From the NCBI GenBank assembly GCA_008330645.1, contig VLTN01000034.1, positions 186,001-250,000 of the forward strand: DNA of 64,000 nt. The letters run 5' to 3'. The position numbers and the translations under genes were made by a program. Positions 52,710 through 61,711 of the stretch are shown one piece after another. Origin of the DNA: Cafeteria roenbergensis (Eukaryota > Sar > Bigyra > Bicosoecida > Cafeteriaceae). The notes beneath the pieces are model-generated. The model ran no database searches. It saw nothing but the letters and a program-made list of their open reading frames with translations, and was not told the DNA's origin. Position 1 is the stretch's first letter; each line of letters opens with the position of its first letter.

Positions 52710-53590
52710 TGTGGCGTTGGGCGAGTTGCCCTTGTCGGCGGCGCGCTGCCAGCTCACGCCCGCTCAGAAAGCAGCAGTGCAGAGCAAAGCCGAGACGCCC
52801 TGCTGCGCTTGCTGGGCCGGCCTATCGCTTCCGGCCGGCGCAGCAGGCTGCGGGTGCTGCAGCGAGCGGCCGCCGATTTCGCCTCGCGACCCTTGATTTC
52901 ACCGCTCCAGGCTCTGCCGGCGCAGCGCGCAGGCAGTCGGCGCCGCTGCCCGGGCCACCAAAGACAGCGTCTCTGCAGCGGCCAGGGCACGCAAGCAGCC
53001 ACTCGTCTCCGGGCCTGAAGCCCAGGCCCTCGAAGGGCGGCTGACGGCGCGGGCCCGCCCCGCCGGCAGCGACTCCCATGGCTCTGCCTCTCGCCGCGCC
53101 AGGCATCCTGCCCGCCCGCATCGGTGAGCGCCTGCGCGCCGCAACAGCGCCCGCGTTCGAATCTGGCTGCGTCCCACGCATCCTATGTTGCCCCTCCATC
53201 TTTGCCGCTGTCCCGGCGGTGCTGCCTGGGGTGCTCTCCTGACCCGCGCGTCGGTCGCCCGCTTGCGTGCCGTTGCTGTGCCTGCAACCGCCTCGCTCGC
53301 GGCCCAAGGCTTGCCAGGCTGTGTCAAACAGCGCGCGCAGCATGCGCCCGCGGCACTTTGGCCACGCTCCCGCGGCAGCCTCTCGCGTTCGCGCCGCCCC
53401 GACCGCCAGCCGAGGGCCGAGCGAGCAGCCGCCGGGCGCAGCCCCCGCTCCCGTTCCACCCCTCGCCTGTGCTGCGGTAGCCCCCCTCGCTCGCTAGCGC
53501 TCACATCAGCACCCTGCCTCCGTCTCTCCACTCCCCCCCTCCGCTCTCTCCCCCTCTGGTGTATCCCCCTCTGGTATCTCCCCCACTGGT
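52710..53590. other. Divergent intergenic region, 881 bp
   Basis: This separates the ABC transporter start (minus) from the SFI1-like start (plus). It is GC-rich. A CT-rich tract at about 53515-53590, with three copies of a CCCCTCTGGTAT-like unit, lies just before the SFI1-like start and could be promoter sequence or the end of an unrecognised intron. No exon is recognised. Confidence 0.5.
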
Positions 53591-56500
53591 ATGTCTCCGT
53601 CCGAACGCACACTTCTGCGCTCTGCAGGCCTGATGACGGCGCACCAGCGGGCGGGCGTCGCTCTGCCCTCCGGCCGAGCCCCCTTCGGGCGCCAGATGCC
53701 TGCTTTCAGTCGTCTCCCGGGGGCATCGGTGCAGGACGGGCTGGCCGTCATCGCAGCACTGGAGGTCGGGGCTCGCGGCGGCGGCGTGGTGGTGGACGCG
53801 TTGGCTCCGGGGCCACGGGTCCTCCTGGGAGCCTACGGCCGGTCAGTGGCAGGGGCAGGCAGGGTCACTCGACCGGGGGACCTGTCGATGGGAAGGTGGG
53901 GCGGACACAATGCGTATTCAGCAGAGAGCCGGTATCGGCGCGACTTTGTGCCGCTCGTCGCGCAGGGACCCGAGCGGGACGTCGGCGGATGGCAAGAGGG
54001 CCCCCGCAGAGCCCCACCCAGATCCAATCACGGCACGCGGGCGCCGGCGGGCTCGTCGTCTCCGGCGTCGTCACCCGCAGCTGCTACTGCTGCTGGTGCT
54101 GCTGCTGCTGCTGCGCCTGCTGCGCCAGGGGACGATGTTGGTCCACCAACAGCCCCCCCAGAAGCACCTAGCCACGGCAACGCAACGGGCCGCGGCAGGG
54201 CCTCTCACCGCCACCTGCGCGACCAGCACAGCGGCACGGAGGCCGGCATCGATCGCGCGACCGTGCCCCACCTGCGCCACTGGGACCGTGGCAACGAGCA
54301 CTCAGGCGACGAAGGCGCTGGCGGCGCCCTGACCGGGCGCGGGCGGCGCGGCCGCGACGACGGCTTCGACGCCCCGCTCGTGCCGCACCCACGCCACTGG
54401 GACGCCAGCCTGCCCGCCGCGCCCCTCCTCCCAGCGGCCGGCGGCAGCCCCGCGCTCCTGCTGCTCGAGCCGCAGGGGGCGCCTGTGCTCGCCGCACAGT
54501 GGCTCTGCCGGCGGGGCGACGACTTCCGGGGCCTTGACCGCACTGGGGCGGGGTGGACTGAGGTGGGGGACGGTGCGTCGCTCATAAACCCCTTCCCGAC
54601 ACTGCCTCTTCCCGCCGCCAGCGGGCGCTTGGAGGCGGCGCCGCGCCTGCTGCCCCCGGCGGAGTGCGCGAGGCTGCTCCCGGCCGCGCGCGCCGACGTT
54701 CGGCGGCTGCTGCTTCCTTGGCTGGCAGAGCTCCAAGCCTTCAGGCTGCGATGGCTCCGGGCTGCGCTGAGGCGCTGGCGGGCTGTGCCGCCGCCCCCGG
54801 CCGCAAAGCCCGCGCCCCTGGGAACAAACAGCAACCTGCGGTTCGCGTGGGTGGCGTGGCGCGAGGAGATGCACCGCCGTCGCCGGATGCGCGAGTTTGC
54901 GCGGTGGCTGGCCGACATATTGCGCCGTGCAAAGATTCGGCGGGCTCTGGAGTTGTGGCGGCGGAACCTGCCCCCGCCGCGTCTGACCTGGGACGACGTC
55001 CGCCCCCCCGCCTGGCGCTACGGCCGCTTGCGATGGGCGATGAACCGGCTGAAGCGGCGGTCGCAGCAGCTGCGCGCTTGCCGCCTGCTGTTCGCCACGG
55101 CGCGCAGAGCCGCGCTGCGTTTGTCCCTGGCACGGTGGAAGTGGCGGCTGCGCATGTGGCGCCGCGCAGAGGCCATTCTCCGCCTCATCGTCAGCTTCCG
55201 GCGCTGGCAGCACTTGCGCGAAACCGAGGCCGCCGCGGAGCGGGTCAGGGCGGCCAGGCGCCTCAGACTGCTCGCGGGGCTGTGGACGGCGTGGCGTCTC
55301 GCGACGGGCCACAAGCTCTTCGTGAGGGCTCTGCTGCGGCGGGCCTGGTGGCGGCTTGCCGACCGGCCCACGCCTCCGCCACCGCCCCGGCCTGAGCCCG
55401 CGCCGCGGGAACCCGCTCCGGCGCCCGCCCCCGACCTGCCCTACCGCAGGCGCCTTCTGTGCGCCTGTGTGGAGGTGCCCTTTGCAGCCGATGTCGACCC
55501 GGCGGTGCGGCGCAGCGAAGTTGAGCGCCGCGCGCGAAACCGCAGGAGCTACGCGCGGGACGTTGCGCCGTGGCTGAAGCGTCGCTCCGACCCGTCAGGG
55601 CCAGCGGCGGCCCGCGAAACCGCTCTCGCGACCAGGGGGGCCTTGTTGCACCGGGTCGCTGTCCAAGCCGGGCTTGAGGGCGCCGCACGACTGAGCGCCC
55701 CCTCGGACATGGCCTCGACGCGGCTCCCCGATCACCATTCGCCTGGAGGTCCCCCGGACAGGTCCCCCCCTGCCTTTTTGTCCACTGCGGAGTCCCGTCG
55801 GCTGGCGGCAGACAGCCTGCGGCAGCTGGCCAGCGCCCGCCCCGCAATCAGGCGCCGCGCGCTCGAGGCCGCTCGGCAGAGCTATGAGGAAGACGCCTCG
55901 GCGGTTTCGCGTCAGGCCCCGGCCCATCGATGGGGCTTTGCCGTTGACAGGACGGCATGGAGTGCTCGGCGAGACACGTCTCGGAGCGCTGCCTCGTCGG
56001 TCGGCTCTGCAGAGGAGGACGCCGACTGGATCGATCGCTGCAGCGACTGCGGCGGCTTGCAGGCAGGCCGCGAGCGCAGCGGCGCCGGTGCGAGCGGCGC
56101 GGATCAGCTGGCCGGCAAGCGCCCGCCGTCGGCTGTTCCAAGAGCTCCAAAGCGGCAGCCAGGCCGAAGGCAGTCCGCGACCGGCGACCCCCCCCTGCTC
56201 GCAGGGACGTCGCGTTTCCAATCGCAACAAGCCGCGGAGGCAGAGCAGGCGGCGCGGTCCCGCGCCAGCATGGGCGGGCAGAGCGGCAGCAGCGGCCAGG
56301 AGTCAGCGTTCGGCTGCAGGCGCCACAGCGACGACCGCGGTCTCGATCCCGTTGCTGGCAGCAGGGGGGCCACCCCGCTTCGCAAGCAGGGCGCTGGTGT
56401 GGCGCGAAGCGGCTCTGCCCGCGGGGGTGTCGCGCCAAGGAGCACTGACCCGTCGCCGCTGAACACGCCGGCAGCCACTCCAGCCAGGCACCAGCCGGCA

Positions 56501-57604
56501 GCGCGGTCCGCCAGCGGCCAGAGACACCGCAGCAGCATTGCCGCTGCTGCTGCCCCTGCCAACGCCGACGACGGCAGTGATGCCGCAGATGCCGATGCCG
56601 ATGCTGCCTCTGATGCTGATGCGGATGCGGATGCGGGTGCGGATGCGGATGCGGATGCTGAAGCTGAAGCTGAAGCTGCCGAAGAGCAGCCCCAAAGCTC
56701 CGCGCAGGGCCGCTCGACAGCTGGTTCGGCATCGGCAGCCCATGCAGAGCTGTCCGTGGCTCAGCAGCGCGATGGCCTCCGGTCGGCCGGGAGGGGCTGC
56801 GCCGCTGGCTTGCGGAGGCTGCAAGGAGGCGACGGTGTTAGGATCTCGGCGCCCGCCGGCGACCGACGGGTGATGCGGTCTGCAGCCGTCTCCTCCCGGT
56901 CGGGTCGGCGTCACGGCCAGCTGTCCACGCCCCATGACAGGTTTTGTCACTCCGAGACGCATCTCCTGCGCCGAATGGCTCTGCTTCTGGACGAGGCAGC
57001 GAGCGCCGGCGCCACGTGGAAGGGCGCCGACGTCGCAATGACTGGCAGGACTGCAGAGTCCGACGCAAAAGGATCCCCAGAGCGCGCCGGTGCACCAGAG
57101 GTCGATGTTCGCGACCGCCTGTGGCAGACGGTCAGAGAGCCCGTGCCGGGGGGCGGGGGCGGCCTGCGAGCCCTTCCCGAAACGCCCCACGGCGGGGCCA
57201 GAGATGGACGCCAGGGCCGCTACCGGCAGCCGCTGCACGAGCGGCGGGCGAGCCGCTTTGCGGCGGATGCTGTGTCCGGCTCTGCGGGCCGCCGGCGGGG
57301 CAGAGGCGGCCACGCGCGCACGGACGGCGGCCTCGGCGCCGGAAGCGCTTCGGGCGGTGGCGGCGGCGCCGAGGACGCGCTGGTGCGCTGGGCTGCGTCG
57401 CAGCGAGAGGCCTGGGGCGCAGCGGAGGCGGCCAGGCAGTCGGCACGGGCGATCGAGCGGGCAGGCGGGAACGCTGTGAGGGTGCGGCTGGCGCCCGTGG
57501 TGCGCCTGCCGGGCGACGCGCTGGCCTCTGATGCTGACCAGACTCTCGGTGGGGGGCACGGTGGCGCCAGGGACTCGACGGTGTGGCTTGCAGGCCCACC
57601 CTAG
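53591..57604 (+). CDS. SFI1-like centrin-binding repeat protein
   Basis: An open frame of 1,337 residues. Between about residues 380 and 600 there is a series of helical units with the pattern of hydrophobic residues followed by W-K/R: LRWLRAALRRWRA, FAWVAWREEMHRRRRM, ALELWRRN, LSLARWKWRLRMWRRA, IVSFRRWQHL, LAGLWTAWRLA, LLRRAWWRLAD. This is the SFI1 repeat, which forms a long helix binding centrin at basal bodies and centrosomes. The remainder is disordered, Arg/Ala-rich, with a DADADAD/AEAEAE repeat near residue 1000. The N-terminus is uncertain: a second ATG lies at 53633, and an intron between about 53840 and 54130 is possible. Two related phrases (VPHLRHWD and VPHPRHWD) stand near residues 220 and 260. 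Together with CFAP57 and CFAP36 it indicates a flagellate. Confidence 0.65.
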   Translation: MSPSERTLLRSAGLMTAHQRAGVALPSGRAPFGRQMPAFSRLPGASVQDGLAVIAALEVGARGGGVVVDALAPGPRVLLGAYGRSVAGAGRVTRPGDLSMGRWGGHNAYSAESRYRRDFVPLVAQGPERDVGGWQEGPRRAPPRSNHGTRAPAGSSSPASSPAAATAAGAAAAAAPAAPGDDVGPPTAPPEAPSHGNATGRGRASHRHLRDQHSGTEAGIDRATVPHLRHWDRGNEHSGDEGAGGALTGRGRRGRDDGFDAPLVPHPRHWDASLPAAPLLPAAGGSPALLLLEPQGAPVLAAQWLCRRGDDFRGLDRTGAGWTEVGDGASLINPFPTLPLPAASGRLEAAPRLLPPAECARLLPAARADVRRLLLPWLAELQAFRLRWLRAALRRWRAVPPPPAAKPAPLGTNSNLRFAWVAWREEMHRRRRMREFARWLADILRRAKIRRALELWRRNLPPPRLTWDDVRPPAWRYGRLRWAMNRLKRRSQQLRACRLLFATARRAALRLSLARWKWRLRMWRRAEAILRLIVSFRRWQHLRETEAAAERVRAARRLRLLAGLWTAWRLATGHKLFVRALLRRAWWRLADRPTPPPPPRPEPAPREPAPAPAPDLPYRRRLLCACVEVPFAADVDPAVRRSEVERRARNRRSYARDVAPWLKRRSDPSGPAAARETALATRGALLHRVAVQAGLEGAARLSAPSDMASTRLPDHHSPGGPPDRSPPAFLSTAESRRLAADSLRQLASARPAIRRRALEAARQSYEEDASAVSRQAPAHRWGFAVDRTAWSARRDTSRSAASSVGSAEEDADWIDRCSDCGGLQAGRERSGAGASGADQLAGKRPPSAVPRAPKRQPGRRQSATGDPPLLAGTSRFQSQQAAEAEQAARSRASMGGQSGSSGQESAFGCRRHSDDRGLDPVAGSRGATPLRKQGAGVARSGSARGGVAPRSTDPSPLNTPAATPARHQPAARSASGQRHRSSIAAAAAPANADDGSDAADADADAASDADADADAGADADADAEAEAEAAEEQPQSSAQGRSTAGSASAAHAELSVAQQRDGLRSAGRGCAAGLRRLQGGDGVRISAPAGDRRVMRSAAVSSRSGRRHGQLSTPHDRFCHSETHLLRRMALLLDEAASAGATWKGADVAMTGRTAESDAKGSPERAGAPEVDVRDRLWQTVREPVPGGGGGLRALPETPHGGARDGRQGRYRQPLHERRASRFAADAVSGSAGRRRGRGGHARTDGGLGAGSASGGGGGAEDALVRWAASQREAWGAAEAARQSARAIERAGGNAVRVRLAPVVRLPGDALASDADQTLGGGHGGARDSTVWLAGPP
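56577..56680 (+). repeat. Hexamer tandem repeat coding Asp-Ala then Glu-Ala
   Basis: Repeats of GATGCS units pass into GAAGCT units. They encode alternating acidic and Ala residues in the SFI1-like protein. Confidence 0.85.
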
Positions 57605-58025
57605 CGTTGCCCACTTGCGTGCAGACGCGACTGTGTGCTGTTCGTTTGTGTATCGGAAAGCGACCTTGGTTGCGTGTGCCGCGCTCGCGCTGGTGTGAGG
57701 CGAAGCACATGCCTGCACGCGCCACGCAGCCTTTCAAGTCTGCAGCGACCAGCCCGCGCTTGGTGTGTCGGTAACAGCCCGGCGCATTGGAATGCTGCGC
57801 AGCGCAGTACAGCACAGCTCATCGCAGCGCAGGGCAGCTCATCGCAGCACAGCGCAGCGCAGCACAGCACAGCGCAGCGCAGGGCAGCGCGGAGAGGCAG
57901 CCGTGCTGGGCCGAGCCGCCCTGTGGCTTGAAGGACGGCAGCTGCGCAGCGAACTGACCGACGAGGCGGCCGGAGCAGCGGGTTGCGCGTCAGTCGGCCC
58001 GCCTGGCCCTGCGGCGGGTTGCGCG
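57605..58025. other. Convergent intergenic region with short tandem repeats
   Basis: A 421-bp gap between two stops. It holds an imperfect CAGCRCAGCG-type array at about 57794-57889, with units such as CAGCACAGCG, CAGCTCATCG and CAGGGCAGC, and the first copy of a 36-bp duplication starting at 57979. Confidence 0.7.
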
Positions 58026-58050
58026 TCAGTCGGCCCGCCTGGCCCTGCGG
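57979..58050. repeat. Perfect 36-bp tandem duplication spanning a stop codon
   Basis: Two identical adjacent 36-bp copies, 57979-58014 and 58015-58050. On the minus strand the second genomic copy contains the final codons and TGA of the TMEM42-like gene; the other copy repeats them in the 3' UTR in the same frame. Confidence 0.9.
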
Positions 58051-58995
58051 CGGGTGAAGGGTCCCGACGACGACCGACGGTTCGCGCTTGTGCCAACGTC
58101 GTCGCCGTCACTGTCGGAGGCTGCAGCAGGAACCGAGTGCGGCGTGCCTGGTGCGTCGTACTCGCCTGCAACCGGCGCCGCGCCCGCCGGCCCGGCAGCC
58201 TCGGCGCCTGCCTCTGCCGCCGCGCCCGCCGGCCCGGCAGCCTCGGCGCCTGCCACAGCTGGCGCCTCAGCAGACGCGCCGGCCACAGCTGCCGCCCGCG
58301 CATCTGCTGCTCGCTGCGCCCTGGCCTGCTCCATCGCCACAACAAATACTCCTGCTGTCATGAGCGCAGCGCCCGTAGTCCACCTGAGCGACGGCCGGTG
58401 CCCGAACAGGGCCGCGTCCGCGATCGCCTCCGTGATCGTGCCGGCAACCAGGTCGATGGCCACGAACACGGTGGCGCCTAGGGCAGCCATGCCCCGGACC
58501 ATGAAACCCAGCTTGGCACCGTTGATGGCGAGCATGAGCCCCAAGAACGCGACTCGGATCAGCGCTGTGGTCTGCGACAGCACGGGGGGCGAGCGGTGAG
58601 GGTTGCAGCAACCGGCGCAGCCTCGACGCAGGCGAGCCCGCAAGGTGCGGGCTGGCACGGGCGACAGCGGGGCCGCGCAATACTGGCTCACGAGTCCACT
58701 GCACGTTGAGAGCATCGCCAAGTGCGCTGCAATGCTCTCCAGCACAGTCGACGGCGCGCCAACGTCAAGCGCCGACGAATCCTCGTGGAAGCCGACAAAT
58801 CCGCAAACGGTGCTGCCCCATCCGGACGTCACGCCCGAATCAACGCCAGACTGCGGCGCATGTCAGGGGGATCACCGTCGGGTGGCGCAGCGACGCACAG
58901 GCCAAACACCTGCTCCCAAAATTGCAGTTTGGGCTCACCTTGCCCATGACCGCGGCCGCTGCGCCCAGGAACCCCGAGGCAATAGCGTCTTGCAT
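58026..58995 (-). CDS. TMEM42-like (EamA-type) small membrane protein
   Basis: Exons 58939-58995, 58692-58850 and 58026-58571 (introns 88 and 120 nt, both GTGAGC...GCAG, both phase 0) give 253 residues. Exon 1, MQDAIASGFLGAAAAVMGK, is the first half of the opening EamA helix. Exon 2 encodes a polar segment and then a helix, STVLESIAAHLAMLSTCSG. Exon 3 has two or three TM helices (ALIRVAFLGLMLAINGAKLG, TVFVAIDLVAGTITEAIADA, TGAALMTAGVFVVAM) with HRPSLRW before the last, a phrase at the position of the conserved E/R-x-LxxxW in EamA/TMEM42 proteins. The C-terminal tail contains two 14-residue repeats (AEAAGPAGAA core) encoded by a 42-bp duplication near 58177-58254. The family resembles half of a drug/metabolite transporter. 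Substrate unknown. Confidence 0.7.
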
Positions 58996-59150
58996 CGTTT
59001 GCGCCCTTTCCCCCTCCGGTGCTTCTCGTTTGCCTCCCTGGCCCGCGGTGGCGGCCCGCTGTGCGGCGGCAACTCGCAGCTCTGCCCGCGCGACCTCTGC
59101 GCCTCTCGGGAGCCCCGGCAGGGCAGCACAGCGGCGGCTGGAGCGCAAGG
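58996..59150. promoter_or_regulatory. Divergent promoter region of TMEM42-like gene and ATP23
   Basis: 155 bp between two start codons on opposite strands. It includes a CCCTTTCCCCCTCC-like pyrimidine stretch. A shared promoter is inferred. Confidence 0.4.
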
Positions 59151-60215
59151 ATGGCGGTGGTCCCTGCCAGGACTTCCAGGCCTGACCTGGGCGTGCCGTT
59201 TGCCCCAGAGCCGCGGGTGGCAGCGTCTGGGACCCTGTTCTCGGCATCCGAGGCGCCCTCCAGCCCAGCGGAGGTCGTCAGCGCGCATGCACGGGAGCAG
59301 ACGCGGTGCCGCTCCGTCGTGGACAGGGCCATGGCCAGTTGTAAGACCGGCGCGTGCCCTTGTTTCGCGTGCACGGGGCGCGCGGGCGAGCGGCGTTGCC
59401 GCAACCTCGCCAGCGCAGGGCAGCCGCGGGCATCCCCCTCTGCCCACCCCCCCTATCCCCTCTGAGCACGCGAACCTTTCCCCCGCTCCGAGAGAACCGC
59501 AGCCCCGCTTTTGCAGTTCATGGTCAAGGCGATCAAGGGGCGCAACTGCGAGCTTGCAGACCCACTCGTGGTGTGCGCGCCCATCCCCAAGGCGCCCATC
59601 GAGGGCGGGTACAACCACGACAGGAGGCAGGTGCTTGTGAACTCGCTGGTGATCAAGTCGCAGTCGGACGCCCTCACGCTGCTCCTTCACGAGCTCACGC
59701 ACGCGTACGACGCCTGCCGCGTGTACGTGGACCCGGGCAACTGCCGGCACTCGGCCTGCTCTGAGGTGAGCAGCTCCGCGGCGAGGGCAGCGAGACGCCC
59801 CGTTGGCCAGGGCTGCTGCTGCTGCGGCAGAAGCGGTCTGGCGCCAGGGCTGTCGCTGGGGGCTGGCTTGCGCGCGCTGCAATCGGACGGGGCCGGTGGC
59901 GACTTGACGCTGCCAGCGAATTCCGAAAGGGGCTGCAACTGCGGCCCGCTGACGTTGCTTCCGTCCGGCCGGTGTTCGCAGATTCGCGCCTCCAACCTGA
60001 GCACAGAGTGCAGTTGGCAGAACGAGTGGTTCGGCACGCGCCGCACACCGCACCTGGGCTTCAGGGCGCAGCAGCAAGCCTGCGTGAAGCGCCGGGCCGC
60101 CAAGTCGATTGGCATGCTGGAGGCCTGCAAGGGCAAGGACCCGCGCGCGGTGGTTGACAGCGTGTTCGAGAGGTGCTACGCTGATACGGCGCCCTTTCCG
60201 CGCACCCCCATCTGA
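59151..60215 (+). CDS. ATP23: Mitochondrial inner-membrane metalloprotease ATP23
   Basis: Exons 59151-59340, 59503-59765 and 59982-60215 (introns 162 nt, GTAAGA, and 216 nt, GTGAGC) give 228 residues. The exon 1-2 join reads RAMASSPLLQFMVKAIKG; the acceptor at 59502 rather than 59516 keeps the frame. The zinc-metalloprotease motif HELTH is at about residues 126-130, followed by AYDACRVYVDP. The conserved cysteines of the family follow in order: GNCRHSACSE, ASNLSTECSW, QACVKRRAAKSI, VFERCYADTAPFPRTP. ATP23 sits in the intermembrane space, processes subunit 6 of ATP synthase and aids its assembly, and is imported through oxidative folding, hence the many cysteines. Intron 2 is stop-free and a multiple of three, so retained transcripts would still be translatable. 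Confidence 0.93.
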
Positions 60216-60552
60216 GTGCAGCGGGCGGCGTGGGGGCAGACCGAGTGCGCCGGCGGTACTTGGTTGCTCGTCCGAATCCCGGCGCCTGCATCGCCGCTCC
60301 GGCATGCATCGCCGGGCACCACAAGCTCCCATGTACAAGCGCACCGCACAAGAGCGCTGCAGCCACACGCCCGTTTCGCGCGAGCGCTCGGGGACGGTGC
60401 CGCGCCGCCCTGGCCAGACTGTGGCGGTCGCGTGCGCCGAGAAGGCTCTGCCAGCGGAGCGCCACAGCGCCGAGCCCCACTCCCTCCGCCGCGGCCGCCC
60501 AGAGCGTGCTGTCCGCCCCCCCGCACGCAGACAACCGAGCCACCCTCAAGCC
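60216..60552. other. Intergenic, 337 bp
   Basis: Between co-oriented ATP23 and the thioesterase. GC-rich, with no motif or frame that stands out. It should contain the promoter of the thioesterase gene. Confidence 0.5.
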
Positions 60553-61426
60553 ATGGCGTCGACCAGAGCCTTGAGGGCCCTTGGCGTGGCGGCAGCCAGT
60601 GGGGCTGGTTGCGCTGCGGCAGCGTGCGACGGGCGCGCCGGAGCCCAGCAGCGTGGGATCAGCACGACCACGCCTCACTCGACGCACTCTGATCACTTCC
60701 ACGTGGATGTGCGGTCGCGGCTCCCGACTGACTCGCATTTCCTCCACGGGCTCAGCTGGAAAGACAAGGTGCGCGCAGTTTTCCCGCCCGCCGAAAGCGG
60801 GCCACGTCAACCTCTTCGTCGCTCGTTGCCTTGCGCCAGGGCCGCCGCTGGGCGTGCTGGGGCGGCTCCCTCGCCATGAGCGTCCACATGCTTTGCTCGA
60901 GCCAGAGACGGCCTTTGGCACGACGCAGCCGCGTGTGGGTGCGGGCAAAACCCGCGGCGCTGCTGGCTCAAGGCGGAGTTTGGCCAAGTTTGCGTTGCGC
61001 TGCCGTCACTCGCAGGGACTTGAGGAGTACGATACGTACCTCGGCATCAGCAGCATTGTCGCGGAGCTCAAGTGGGGCAAGAGCGCTTGCGGGCACCCCG
61101 GCATCGTGCACGGGGGGGCGCTTGCAGCCAGCTTCGACGACGCGTTTGGGGCCTTGTTCTTTTCCCGGCGCATGGGAAACGGCTTCACCGCCAGGCTGGA
61201 GATCGACTACAAGCGGCCGGTTCCGGCTGGGACCCCCCTCCGGCTTGTGAGCGAGGTTGACAGCATCGAGGGCAGGAAGGTGTGGATGAAGGCCACTCTG
61301 CAGAACAGGTCGGCTCCCGGAGAGGAGCCCGTGGTGTACGCGCGCAGCCGCTGCCTCTTCATTGTGGCACGGGTACCTAAGCCCGAGGAGTTGCATGCCA
61401 AGCCCGAAGACTCCCCGCAGCGCTGA
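60553..61426 (+). CDS. Hotdog-fold acyl-CoA thioesterase, PaaI/THEM4-like
   Basis: Exons 60553-60768 and 61016-61426 (intron 247 nt, GTGCGC...GCAG, phase 0) give 208 residues. The N-terminus MASTRALRALGVAAASGAGC is Ala/Arg-rich without acids for its first 25 residues, as in mitochondrial presequences. After the polar stretch HFHVDVRSRLPTDSHFLHGL, the hotdog core has CGHPGIVHGGALAASFDDAF with the HGG motif at about residues 104-106 and the Asp used by many members, then FTARLEIDYKRPVPAGTPL, VEGRK-like IEGRKVWMKA, and an end strand YARSRCLFIVA. This matches eukaryotic THEM4-type acyl-CoA thioesterases of mitochondria. Part of the intron could hold another exon, but the join is in phase without one. 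Confidence 0.85.
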
Positions 61427-61711
61427 GCAGCAGGACGAGCAACCTCCCTCCCCTTCAGTGCGCGAATCTGTGCGTGTTTCGGTCTGACTGGGCGCCCCAG
61501 CGCCTGCCTGCAGGTTGCAGATCATGCTGGAAGCGCTGCCTCCGAGCCACTCCCCGGCACCGTCTGCTCGTGTGGACCCTGCAAGCGTTGCAATCAATTT
61601 GCGGGCAGCGCTGCCGACACAACAAACTGGCGCGCGTGCCCAATACGTTGCTGGCGCAGGAGTCAACCCCAGCACCTCAGCGAAAGAAAAATTCCCATCT
61701 TGACCCGAAGC

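Noticed and set aside
57794-57889. Short CAGC-rich repeats considered as a telomere-like or satellite array
   Set aside because: Only about 100 bp, irregular, internal to the contig and lying in a convergent gap.
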